From Poa pratensis (Eukaryota > Streptophyta > Magnoliopsida > Poales > Poaceae), in NCBI GenBank assembly GCA_947311845.1, contig CAMZMU010000096.1, positions 16,459,655-16,523,654 of the forward strand: a DNA stretch of 64,000 nucleotides. The letters are read 5' to 3'. The notes under the pieces were generated by a model. It did not search any database and was not told the origin of the DNA. It saw only the letters and a list, made by a program, of their open reading frames with translations. Both the position numbers and the translations under genes were made by a program. This document shows, one piece after another, positions 23,154 to 33,458 of this stretch (its first letter is position 1; each line of letters opens with the position of its first letter).

Positions 23154-23840
23154 TGCTCCAAGCAAGCAACCGAAGGAAGAGAAGAGACGACCCTTGCTAG
23201 TTGACGTGACATTAGAGAGAGACGTTGCGTTACATCAAGGATGGAGCACCTCTGTGACCATGCTCGAGTACTTGATGGTCTCGCCTCGGTTTCATGTGTG
23301 TCCTCGACCAGCTATTTTATGCAAAGCTGATGATGTGACATTCCATCAAGTAGTACAGAGATCACTGTGAAGTACTCATGTCTACTGTATTTCAGCAAAG
23401 AAATATCCTGAATATGAACTATGAAGGGGGAGTGTGCACGTGAGTTTGGACATATTGATAAACGAGTCTGAATATATGGCAAACCTCTCCCATATCTAGA
23501 GGCACGCTCGCACTTTAAGGCACACATGACTACATACAATCATCAGACAAACAAGTTTGTATCCAGCTCTATCCGTCGAAACAGGTTTCCGTGTCGCTTT
23601 AAATTTAAACCACAAACGATTTAACCAAAACAAGGTGGAGGAAGACCCTCTTACGAATCAACCCAAAAAAAGAAAACCGAACGCCATCAACCCAAGTGCA
23701 CACGTGGCAGTCTATACTATGAGCAGAATTACCCTGCGCCTCTGACACCGATGCACTGAACCAGCCAAGCCATCGCTGGAGCCGCGAATTTTCGATTCTT
23801 CCATGGACATATAGAGTCGAGAACAATGACAATAAGGTCA
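23154..23840. other. Intergenic, nothing recognised
   Basis: Unique-looking sequence with no supported gene, tail or terminal repeat. Confidence 0.45.
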
Positions 23841-23848
23841 CATGTAAC

Positions 23849-24152
23849 TATACCTAGCCATGGGGCGGGCCTGGCCTTAAAAAGCCATGGGTGAAATCCA
23901 GGTCAGGTCCAGGCCCATCAGACCTTCGGGCCTATATTTCAGGCCCAGGTCCGCCCATGGCAGCAAAATCCCATCGAGCTTTCGAGTCTCGGTCCAGGCC
24001 TATTCCTTAAAACGGCAATATGCAAAGCCCAGGACCAGTCCCGTGTGACCTTTGGGCCGAAATCTCAAGCCCAGGCTCGGCCCATGGACAAGCCCAGGTC
24101 AGCCTAGGCCCTGGAATTTCGGGCCAGGCCGGGCTTCCCATGGTCAGGTATA
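23849..24152. mobile_element. hAT-type MITE, 8-bp TSD
   Basis: A 304-bp element flanked by a perfect CATGTAAC duplication (23841-23848 and 24153-24160). The ends are inverted: TATACCTAGCCATGGG against TATACCTGACCATGGG. The interior is made of GCCCAGG/GGCCC-type repeats in both orientations. An 8-bp duplication points to the hAT superfamily. Confidence 0.88.
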
Positions 24153-24251
24153 CATGTAACATATAGGAGACCAGTGTAGACGAACCGAAGAAACTTCACG
24201 ATAGGAGACCAGTGATATCGACATAAACATGTGTAATTTTTTTTGACAACT

Positions 24252-24312
24252 GTTCCCTCCGTTCCAATTTAATGGTGAATAGCAAGTCAATTAAATTGGA
24301 ACGGAGAGAGTA
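24252..24312. mobile_element. Stowaway MITE remnant
   Basis: A compact foldback of about 61 bp: CCCTCCGTTCCAATTTAATGG pairs with CAATTAAATTGGAACGGAG. This is the Stowaway terminal consensus. The left TA target base is mutated, while TA follows on the right. Confidence 0.65.
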
Positions 24313-24356
24313 GTATATAACACTATTTTCTAGCCTAGACCTAGGCACAATGCCAC

Positions 24357-24943
24357 TAGGGGTGGGCGTTCGGTCTTTTCGGTTAGTTCGGTTTGGTCTT
24401 TCCGGTCTTTAACAATTTCGGTCATCCAGAAATGATACCCGTAATAAATTCGGTCTTTTCGGTTTTCTGTTCTTCGGTCTTCGGTCTATTCGGTTCGGTC
24501 TTCGGTCATGACCAAATAGACCAAAATATAGGGCACGAGAAGGGGAATTGGCGCCCGGGACTAGGAAAGTGGGAAGCGATCGATTGGTCTCTCATGCACG
24601 GGAGAATCTACAGTACGCTGGGCTGAGATACCCAGTTGTTGAGCCTAGAGACTAGATGGTATGGTTAGTTTAGTAGTTGGGCATATAGACTAGATGTACA
24701 CAAAAGCTAGGCTGACACACAAATTCGGCTGCTTCCGTACGTAATTCACTCAAAATAAAATAAAATCGGTCTTTCGGTCTATTCGGGTTATCTATAAGTG
24801 ATACCCGAATTTCTGATCTAATTTCGGTCTTTTCTAATTTGCTACCCAAATTTATAACTGTCTTTTCGGTCTCGGTCATTTCGGTTTCGGTCTCGATCTT
24901 TTCGGTTTCGGTTTTCGGTCTTCGGTTTTTATGCCCACCCCTA
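24357..24943. mobile_element. hAT-type MITE, 8-bp TSD
   Basis: A 587-bp element with ends TAGGGGTGGGC (mirrored at the right) and a perfect AATGCCAC duplication (24349-24356 and 24944-24951). The inner arms are dense in TTCGGTC/TTTTCGGT repeats, a frequent subterminal pattern of cereal hAT MITEs. It ends about 310 bp upstream of the start codon of methyltransferase copy B, so it may lie in its promoter. Confidence 0.92.
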
Positions 24944-25251
24944 AATGCCACAATCTCCCGTTTAAAAAAAATGCCACAATCTTGTCTAGACAGTAGCACA
25001 GAGCGTCAAACTAAGAGAGGACCAGCCCAAGATCGTGGCAAGCAAAACCCAACGTCCACCCGTCCGTGTCCTCGCCCTGCCATGTAGGCCCCACTCCTCA
25101 TTCAGACCCCGTAATTATTTTCAAACTGAGTCTTCTCCGGGAAGACTCACGAGTCCAGCCTCCAGTAGCCTCAGACTGACACACACGCCACCACCGCCAT
25201 ACGGGAAAAGGGGGAGGCGACTGGTGGAGACGGTGCAGGCGATCGCCGGTG

Positions 25252-28113
25252 ATGGATATGGCCCGGGGCAGGAGGGTGAAGTGGCTGAAGCACTACTCGT
25301 CGGAGCAGCGCATCCTGATCGTCGGCGACGGGGACTTCTCCTTCTCGCTGGCTCTCGCCACCGCGTTCGGCTCCGGCGAGAACATCGTCGCCACATCCCT
25401 TGACTCCTACGGTATGATCCTTCCTCCCCCTTTTGCCGCTGGACTTGTTTTTAACCAGGACTGCTACTAAATTGGAATGGAGCCCTAGAAGGGTGGGGGT
25501 ATTGAACCGGGTCCGTGTGCTGATTTGAGGATTCCTGGGAGAATATTTCGAAACCTTGTCTTACAGGATCTGGTGTCCTCTGTTGGTTATATAAGGATCT
25601 GATGCATTGGGGTTCTCGCGAATAAAAATAGCTTAATTTGGGAGAAAAAAATAGCTAATGCAAAGTCTGCTACACTAGTACTGCACAATGAGATGTGGCC
25701 GCGGGAGTAATTTGGTAATAATATGATTTTGTTTGTTCCAATTTAGTGTATATCTCATTAGAACATGGTTGATTCCCAAAGCATTTGTGTAATCTCACTG
25801 AAACTAATTAGGAAGTAAAATTGTGAAAATGACCTATTTGTGTGATGTAGTGTTTCTTACTGCTGGAAATTGTATGTCATGATATCATGGACACCGAGTC
25901 ACCGGCATGTGCATTTAGTAAATGTCCGATCCGTTTCTATTTTTTCTTCACTTACATTGCCGGAAATTGGAACCAGAGCACTTAAATTGCATACTCCAGA
26001 TATAGACAGCGATAAATGAGGCGAACGATTTAGTATGGGAAAATTTATCTTGTTAGTTGCTCCATCTGTTTATACACATCAGAATATCATTCAATTTGTT
26101 AAGGATTTGCATGATTTCATAGAAACTAGTAATGGAGTCCTATTTGAGAATTATTCGTGATGGATGGAGCACGTGCATTGAGCAAGTGCTATTTCTATTT
26201 CTGTCTTTTTTCTTCGTTTACCAAGTTATTGGAACCAGATGTCCTGAACACTGTATTTGGATAAGTTCCGTGTGTACATATGTCATTGTTTTCACAGGTT
26301 TCACGCTTTCCAGCCCAATATATCCATACATTACGTTTTTAGAAATTTCGTTTTATTGACAGTGACTCAGCAACTTAGTGGTACAAAGGCTGAAGTGGGA
26401 ACTTCAAAACATGAGTTAGGAATGAAGCAGTGGTGAGAACACATTCAGTAAAAGCACTATTCAGGATAGCACACAAAATATCCTGATTGAATTCCAGTAA
26501 ACTTTCTTAGATTCCTTAGCAATTTATTTTCTTTAATAGTTGTTAAGTTTCTTGTTTGTTTCATTCGTAATTCTTTCTTGAGGCATCGGTATGCATTATC
26601 CTGCGCCTGCTTACTTTCTATGCTCAGAGGGATAATTTTTTGGTGTGATTATGTGATCATTTTCACATTTTTAGTTAATTTATTTATATTGACTGCCTTT
26701 TCTTGTTGTCAATCCTCTTGGACAGAAGTTCTAGCTCACAAGTATACAAAAGCACAATCAAATGCAATGGAGCTGAAGAGAATGGGTGCCAAAGTTTTGC
26801 ATGGTATCAGTGCAAAAAGCATGAGGCGTCACTCTTACCTGGAGACGAGACAATTTCATCGAATTGTCTTCAATTTTCCTCACGCTGGCTTTAACGGAAA
26901 AGAGTATGAGATGCATGTGGTCATGTATGTGCACGTCCCTTATATGGTTATCTGTATTTATCATAGTTAATATGTGATTATTACTGAATTGTGTAGGTTC
27001 TTGTCATTTAGTTGTGCATCATAATCTTTCTCAGTGAGTATATTTGGTTTATAGTTGGTTCAGTATTCTTTAGACAAGTTACACAGATCATAACTATGTG
27101 CTTTTCATGGTCAGTACCTCATTGTAGATTATCATATACACAGAAGAGATCCTATGTGCTAACCTATGATGGAAGATTGCTAGATTAGGAACATTTCTTT
27201 GCTGAATTCCTGAACCTTAACACACACATATGTATGTATCGTTATGGAGTTTATTTTTGTTCCGTGTCTTCATCTACTCTCTACCGATGTAAAACATTCG
27301 AGTTTAAACATGAAATTGTCGCTGTAAGTTCATGTTGTCTGCACATATAAAATAAAATCGATATAATTAACATCCTCTGATGTATGGTATATGGTATGCA
27401 TATGACTCTATAGAAATTCATGAACACATGTGGATGTTTGTATTATGAGCAAAACATAAGGGAGGAGACAATTGAATGAGACCGCAATACTATAATGGAA
27501 ATTTTAGCATGATTGTAGGTTCTCATCTTAGCATAGCCTACATACATGTTGTTATTTCCATATTGGCGTGAAACATTTTCTTTATCGTGTGGCAGCACTT
27601 GGTTGGTGGTTTCCTTTTTATAGTTAACCCAATAACGTTTTTGAAAAGCTAATGCTTCAGTAAGTGACCTTTTGTATCAATTTCTTAACATTTTGTTCTG
27701 ATCTTAGATTGCACAGGGAGCTGGTGAAGGGGTTCTTTGGCAATGCGCGAGAGCTGCTTTGGCCTGATGGTGAAATCCACATTAGCCACAAGACAGGATA
27801 TCCTTATGATGCTTGGGATATCGAGCAGCTCGCTTCAGAATCTTCTCTTACTATGATTGACAAAGTCAGGTTCCAGAAACAAGACTACCCTGGCTATAAC
27901 CAGAAGAGAGGAGATGGTGCAAGGTCTAACCGAACTTTCCCTCTCGGTGATTGCAACACTTTCAAGTTCAGCGCGAAACCTAGGGAAGTTCGAGAAAAAT
28001 GTGTATGTTGCTGCTACATTTGCCAAGATAAATATGTCTTGCCCTACTATGACAATGTGAGTAGTGACAAAGCCACATTTGGAGTTAGGAATGGTGGGCT
28101 CCTTATGTATTAG
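25252..28113 (+). CDS. DUF2431/BMT5-like methyltransferase, copy B (intact)
   Basis: Three exons, 25252-25411, 26726-26924 and 27708-28113, join in phase to 765 nt (254 aa). The junctions are GT/AG. ATG 25252 was chosen because it is the first ATG before the conserved start (VKWLKHYSSEQRIL). Residues 24-32 form the SAM-binding VGDGDFSFS, FNFPH lies at 102-106, and the third exon carries HRELVKGFF, HISHKTGYPYDAWDIEQLAS and DYPGYNQKRGDGA. The family relates to yeast Bmt5, a 25S rRNA uridine methyltransferase. The plant role is unproven, but a nucleolar RNA-modifying enzyme is a reasonable guess. The C-terminal quarter is cysteine-rich (CVCCCYICQDKY). A Stowaway MITE sits in the 3'UTR and a hAT MITE in the upstream region. 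Start choice and both junctions are supported by copies A and C. Confidence 0.92.
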
Positions 28114-28214
28114 TGCAATTTAGCACACTGCTAACAGTGTTAAGGAACTAGATGTGGAGCTTAAGGTATTTTGGTGAATTAGTAGTGGCATTTTGGTCTA
28201 CTTGATGTAATATA

Positions 28215-28307
28215 CTCCCTCCGATCCGGAATATGTGTCGGAAGTTGTATAGGTTTTTGTACTATGCCAGCACAATCTTTACGACACTTTGATTGGACCG
28301 GAGGTAG
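28215..28307. mobile_element. Stowaway MITE in 3'UTR of copy B
   Basis: 93 bp, starting CTCCCTCCG and ending CGGAGGTAG, with TA duplicated on each side (28213-28214 and 28308-28309). The matching position in the 3'UTR of copy A (near 1895) reads straight from TGTAAT into TAGAAATTATGAAC with no insert, so this is a filled site against an empty one. Confidence 0.9.
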
Positions 28308-28639
28308 TAGAAATTATGAACAATACCGTTGTAATGAAAATGCAAGCACTTCTCCTGCATCGGCAGGTTCTCCCTTTTACCACTTACCAAGTTTTGGGCT
28401 GCTTTATTGACTCGCTTCTATGTTTTGTGGTTTTGTTTTCTCATCCTGCTATGGTTTTAGATTGATTCTTAAAAAAGTAAAAAAACACTAAAAAATCTCC
28501 CACATGCATTCTGATGTCGTAGTTACGTGGTTTTGGGAGAAGTTGGATTATTATGATGAAGGAAAAAAAATAGTTTCTGGATAAAGTTATGATATCACCG
28601 GCATGTAAATCTTTCACCAGTTTTGCTACACATACGGAC

Positions 28640-29678
28640 GAGAAAATGACAAAAAACTACCACAATTGAACACAAGGCGACGATGAACCACCACCTTAGG
28701 GTTTTGTGACACATAAATGCCTCTTTTGGGGCTAGGTCGTGACGCGGAGCACTAATCTCACCTGGTTAGCCTTCTAACCATGTTTTTGACAGATGGGACC
28801 CGTTTTCAGGTCTACGTGGCAAAAACAAAAGAAAAAATAAAAATAAAAGTCAACGTTATCTCTAACTCGGGCCATGGCCGCCCGCGCAGTAGTCGAACTC
28901 GTGGAGCTCGACCGCGCATGGCCGGGGCTCGGCCGCGCCCCGCCGTGGCTCGTCCGCGCGCGCCTGGCCGCGGCTCGCCCGCGCCATGGCCGCCGTGGAG
29001 CTGGCAGACCGCCGTTTTGCAACAGCGACGACGCCATCGATATGATGTCTGTGCTGCACGAGCTGAGGCGCTGTGCCTGCGCATCGGGCTGCGGGTGCCA
29101 TGCCGCGGCCGCGGCTGCCGCGTAGGCTTCTTGCGCGGGCACACCGCAGGCTTCATGCGTTCGTGCGCATAGGTGCGGCGGGACGGGGAGCGGCGACACG
29201 CCCGATTAGGCCAGCCCGGCCCCTGCTGGGTAGGCGGCCGCCGCAGCGCGCTCCGATGTCCGCCGGCGGGCCCCCGCGCCTCCCGCCGCTACCTCGGGCG
29301 CCCACGACCACGAGGGCGACCCCTCGGCCAGGCGCGTGCGTGCGCGAGCCGCGGCCGTGACGCGGGTGCCCGTGGCCGACGCGGCAGAGGTGCTCGCGGG
29401 CATGCACACAACGTGCTTGACGAAATGGTCAGACAGATAGCATTTGAAGATAGCGTTGACCTGTCTTTTTTCTTTTCTCTTTTTTGCCACGTAGACCTGA
29501 CGGCTGCACTGACAGCGGGTCCCACCTGCCAGAAATGCTGTCAAAACGCTAACCAGGTGAGATTAGTGCTCCGCGTCACGACCTAGCCCCAAAAGAGGCA
29601 TTTATGTGTCACAAAACCCTAACGTGGTGGTTCATCGCCGCCTTGTGTTCAATTGTGGTGGTTTTTTGTCATTTTCTC
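28640..29678. mobile_element. Mutator-like element with GC-rich cargo (Pack-MULE candidate)
   Basis: Inverted arms of about 160 bp are near-identical at 28640-28800 and 29515-29678 (start GAGAAAATGACAAAAAAC; shared GACACATAAATGCCTC and GTGACGCGGAGCACTAATC). The flanks CATACGGAC and CTTATGGAC agree at 7 of 9 bases, consistent with an aged 9-bp Mutator-type duplication. The 28860-29400 interior is strongly GC-rich and differs in composition from the arms, as captured gene fragments do. Its ORFs are open in several frames at once, so no product is called. Confidence 0.78.
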
Positions 29679-29687
29679 CTTATGGAC

Positions 29688-30559
29688 AAATCATATGGGA
29701 TTTTTACTTACGGAATGGCGTGCTAATATATAGCCTTGCATGGTGAGTGTGGTCAATGCAGCTCATGCTTATCTCATTATCAACGTAAAATTACTTAGGG
29801 CATGTTTGGTTCACATAATTCTGAAAACACAGAAATAGGAAAAAACACATAAATATGATAGGAATACATATGTGAAATAGGCGAAAAATATCAGGAATTC
29901 TGTAAACTTGGATGTTTGGTTCACAGAATTAGAAAACAACATCAAAACAAAGTCAAACCACATACGTATTTATCCGGCGGTCGAACAATCGAAGGAAGAA
30001 AACGACCAATATGATTCTTGGTGTGTTTTTATTTTGCACCGGTCGTGTTGCATCGAGTTATAATTTTTTATTGAGTATTTATTTTCCTTGATAAATATCA
30101 GATGTAAGATGCTTTTCTATAAAAACATAGTAGCCTAGCCTGTAGCAGTGTAGTTTTTTTAGAGATAAGAATGCAGGTTGTAACCACAGAAGGTGCGCTC
30201 CTTGCATCTATTAAAACACAAATCCATTTTGCTTCACAGATGTAGATGCACCCATTATCGAAAATGTATTTTGAATGTCAAAATATCCTAAAAAAGATTT
30301 GGCATACATCCGAACATTCAATTTTCGCACACAAATATAGCCTGAAAGTTTGTTATTTTCGACTGGCAATTCTAATTCTGAATGAACAACAGCTCTGTAT
30401 GGAATCCACTGAGATTTTGCCATTCTCATGTAGATCATAGCGAAATTTGTCGGTCCTTTCGTCAATTGGACCATCGCCAACCGCCCAAGAAGAGCGGCCT
30501 ATGCCACAAGTCAGAGTCCGAATCTCGCCATGTTTTTATAATCTAGCGATCGTAGCGCT
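29688..30559. other. Intergenic with a short TGTTTGGTTCACA direct repeat
   Basis: TGTTTGGTTCACA followed by (T/G)AATT occurs at about 29805 and 29913. This motif is typical of ends of cereal DNA-transposon MITEs, but no inverted partner was found. The rest is AT-rich with no supported gene. Confidence 0.4.
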
Positions 30560-31330
30560 ATTGGCTCGGACAATATACTACATAGTTGGATATTGTTCCG
30601 GATGAGTGGTATTCGCTAGCCACTTGTCATGCTAGAACTTGATTTTTGATATGTCCTTGACAGTAAATGATCCAAAGCGTAAATATTGTTTCTTCGTCTC
30701 CATTAGTCTGATCTAGAAGTGGGAGATCTCCGTTTTTCAATAAACATGGGATAATGTCTGTCAGCATTATATACATTTTCCATAAGAGTTTGTCAGATCT
30801 CATCCTCAGTAAGAAGGTTAAAAAGTCGTTTACGAGCAAGGACTGAGTTTTGAATCTGCAGATCTTGAATACCATTATACCACCATAATCTTTTGGACAA
30901 AAATAATAATATTTCATGTAGCCAGTTTGTATTTTTGTCACACTATCAACTTGCCAAAAAAATCTTGATCAGATACAATTCGATCTATCAAGTACTCCTT
31001 TTGGCGGCTACAAGATTCATAGCATAAAGTACCATATTACTTTGTATTGGATTGACGAGGGCCAACCTTTTGCAAACAATAGCAACTTTTCTTTCGAACT
31101 ATTTAGCCTATTCTTGAGTTGCTCCTACACTTGTTTCTATTAGGCGTTTGTTAATATCTAAAAATGTCTCGAAATAACTAAATAGCTGATTGAAAACTAT
31201 CATTGCTCACATCCAAATAATTTGCCATATTGAGCTGCCGCGTTGTGAGTTTTCATGAAACCAAACAACTTACTCTTATGAATATTAACTTTAAACCCCG
31301 ATATATAGTTGTTTGAATTCTGACAGTATT
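30560..31330 (-). mobile_element. LINE reverse transcriptase fragment (decayed)
   Basis: Read on the minus strand, scattered pieces in several frames match the later part of plant LINE ORF2: GLKVNIHKSKLFGF (about 31295-31250), a DQDFFGK-like piece near 30960, then YYYFCPKDYGGI near 30890 and an LLWKMY-type piece near 30770. Stops and frameshifts are frequent. No tail or target duplication was identified. Confidence 0.6.
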
Positions 31331-31678
31331 AACTTCAAGTTTTTAGCCTTTTTGTTACCGTGGTACATAAGAAATATTGAATGATAGTCATACCACCATC
31401 CACTAGATTTAACCAGTATTAAAATCCACATTCAAACATTGACATAACAATCCAATCTCGGAAGCAAAATAAAAACGGAAACCAGAATAGATTAAGGTGC
31501 ATGCAAACCAACAAGGTAAACTAGATAACCTGCTGCATGTTCCACCACCATCAGCATATGATATTGTTCATCTTGGTACATAATTATGATATTGCTCGAT
31601 CAGAGCATGCATCATTACGATCAGGTCGACGACGATCCAGGTTCGAGGCCACACAACGGGCGCAGTCAGTCACACAGA

Positions 31679-32663
31679 CTAGAGAAAACATGGGGGGAGT
31701 CTGGCTGCGGCGCGACAGAACTTAAAGGTGCTGCAGTCACCTATAGCGAAGTCTTGGTCGCACCTCCAGCTAGATCCTGATCTCTTCTGGTTATAACCTG
31801 GGTAGTCTTGTATTTGGAACGCAACCTCCTCAAGCAGAGTGAGAGAGGACTCAGATGCTAGCTGCTGGATACCCCAGGTGGAGTAGGGATGCTTGGTCTT
31901 GTGGGTAACGTGGATCTCACCGCCGAAATGCGAGGCCATGCCCTGCGCGGCCGCGAAGAAGGCCCTCACCAGCTCCCGATGCGACCTGCAAGCCATCAGA
32001 TTGATCGATGCGACCTGCATATCCACGGAACAGATTACCACAAGAGTGCATGCACGTACTTGATCATATCCAGTTTGTCCTCGCGTCCATTGAAGCCGGC
32101 GTGAGGAAAATTGAAGACGATCCGATCAAACCGTCTCAGCTGCAGATCACCGTGGATACCCATCTCTTTGACGTCGACGCCGTGCAGGACCGTGGCGCCC
32201 AACCTCTCCAGCTCCTTCACATTCGACACCGCGTCGCTGTACTTGGTGTTCAGTTCCTCTGTCGAAGAAGATTTGCACGCAAGAAATGCATGTGGAGAAA
32301 ATTGGTTAGTGCAAGCTAAAGATGATCACAAAACGAACACCGGGCCAAGATAAGCATGGCGGCGCATGGGCATGAATGCATGCATGATCGCTGATGCCAG
32401 AGAGCCCAGAAGAGCAGCGTTCAAATTACTACTCCTAGCCAGGAAGACGAGCAACAGGAGAGAGAGGGAGAGGAAAAGGCCGAACCGTAGGAGTCGAGGG
32501 AGGTGGCGACGATGTTCTTGCCGGAGCCGAACGCGGTGGCGAGCGCCAGCGAGAAGGAGAAGTCTCCGTCTCCCACGGTCAGTATGATCTGCTCTGAAGA
32601 GTAGTGCTTGAGCCACTTCGTTCCCGCCGCCTCATCGCTCGTCGCCACGGAGATCGCCTGCAT
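31679..32663 (-). CDS. DUF2431/BMT5-like methyltransferase, copy C (short form)
   Basis: Exons 32663-32486 (178 nt), 32258-32060 (199 nt) and 31985-31679 (307 nt) join in phase to 684 nt (227 aa), with GT/AG at each intron. It keeps the SAM-binding VGDGDFSFS (residues 30-38), FNFPHAGFNGRE (from 108), HRELVRAFF, HVTHKTKHPY and DYPGYNQKR. Introns are short (227 and 74 nt) compared with copies A and B. The C-terminus diverges after STFKF and stops about 30 residues earlier than copy B, losing the cysteine-rich tail. All motifs I can judge are intact, so it is probably functional. ATG 32663 gives a longer N-terminus than copy B. Confidence 0.88.
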
Positions 32664-32732
32664 TTCGCTGCCACGGCGAGAGGCGAGAGTGACTCTGCAG
32701 CTAGTATAGCTAGCCTGTGAGGAAGTGATGGA

Positions 32733-32741
32733 CGTATATAT
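32733..32741 (-). promoter_or_regulatory. Putative TATA box of copy C
   Basis: A TATATA run on the minus strand lies about 75 bp upstream of the ATG at 32663, a normal place for a plant core promoter. No other core element is claimed. Confidence 0.45.
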
Positions 32742-33035
32742 GAGACTCTCCCGTTAGAAACTAACCGTCGCGCGGAGGGTTTTTGGACGTACTGACGCGC
32801 AGGGAGGTCAAGGGGCTGGGTCGCCTTGGCTTCAGCTGTGGAGTGATCTTGGGCTGGATGTCCTCCACCAAAATTTGCGCTCATGCATGGGAATGCGCAA
32901 TGCCAAGTGAATGGTGCAGCGTTTTACTTTCGAGATGGCCTTTATTAGGAAGTATAGGTTAATTTTAAAACCTTATAGGGAACGGTGCAGATGTTCAAAA
33001 CTCCCACTGGTAGAGAACAAGGCAACAGTACCGGC

Positions 33036-33195
33036 CTTATTGGGCCTTTAGTACCGGTTGTGCAACCGGTACTAAAAGATCGGGACTAAAGGGGTACCCC
33101 TTTAGTACCGGCTGTATATACAACCGGTGCTAAAGGCCCTCCACGTGGGCGAACCTGCGCGCGCGCAGCTGAGCACCTTTAGTACCGGTTGGTAA
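33036..33195. repeat. CACTA subterminal repeats, left end
   Basis: Several copies of TTTAGTACCGG(T/C)TG and their inverses, spaced by a few to tens of bases. These are the expected binding sites of the element's own DNA-binding protein. Confidence 0.85.
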
Positions 33196-33336
33196 GGTTC
33201 CTGCTTTTTTTTGCCCCCCGCTTATTTTTTTAGGGGGGTTTAGGTTTTCGGTTTTTTTTCTTTTCGCTTATTTTTCGGGGTTTAGGGTTTCTGTTTTTTC
33301 CTTTTCGCTCATTTTTCAGGGTTTCGGAGGAGATCA

Positions 33337-33415
33337 CGTATAAAGTACTCACTACACATATAAAGTACTCATTACACATATAAAGTACTCTCGTTACATA
33401 TAAAGTACTCATAAT
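33337..33415. repeat. Short tandem repeat, unit about 21 bp
   Basis: Four imperfect copies of TATAAAGTACTCA-TACACA in a row, just outside the stop codon of the TNP1/ULP1-type gene. Confidence 0.75.
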
Positions 33416-33458
33416 TACAATGGAGATCACCGCTAGCTAGTACATGCATGGAGGGAGT

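Noticed and set aside
28774..29600. Alanine/arginine-rich ORFs on both strands
   Set aside because: All lie in the GC-rich core of the Mutator-like element and overlap in four or more frames.
29797..30200. Possible MITE starting GGGCATGTTTGGTTCACA
   Set aside because: No inverted partner or target duplication could be found within 1 kb.
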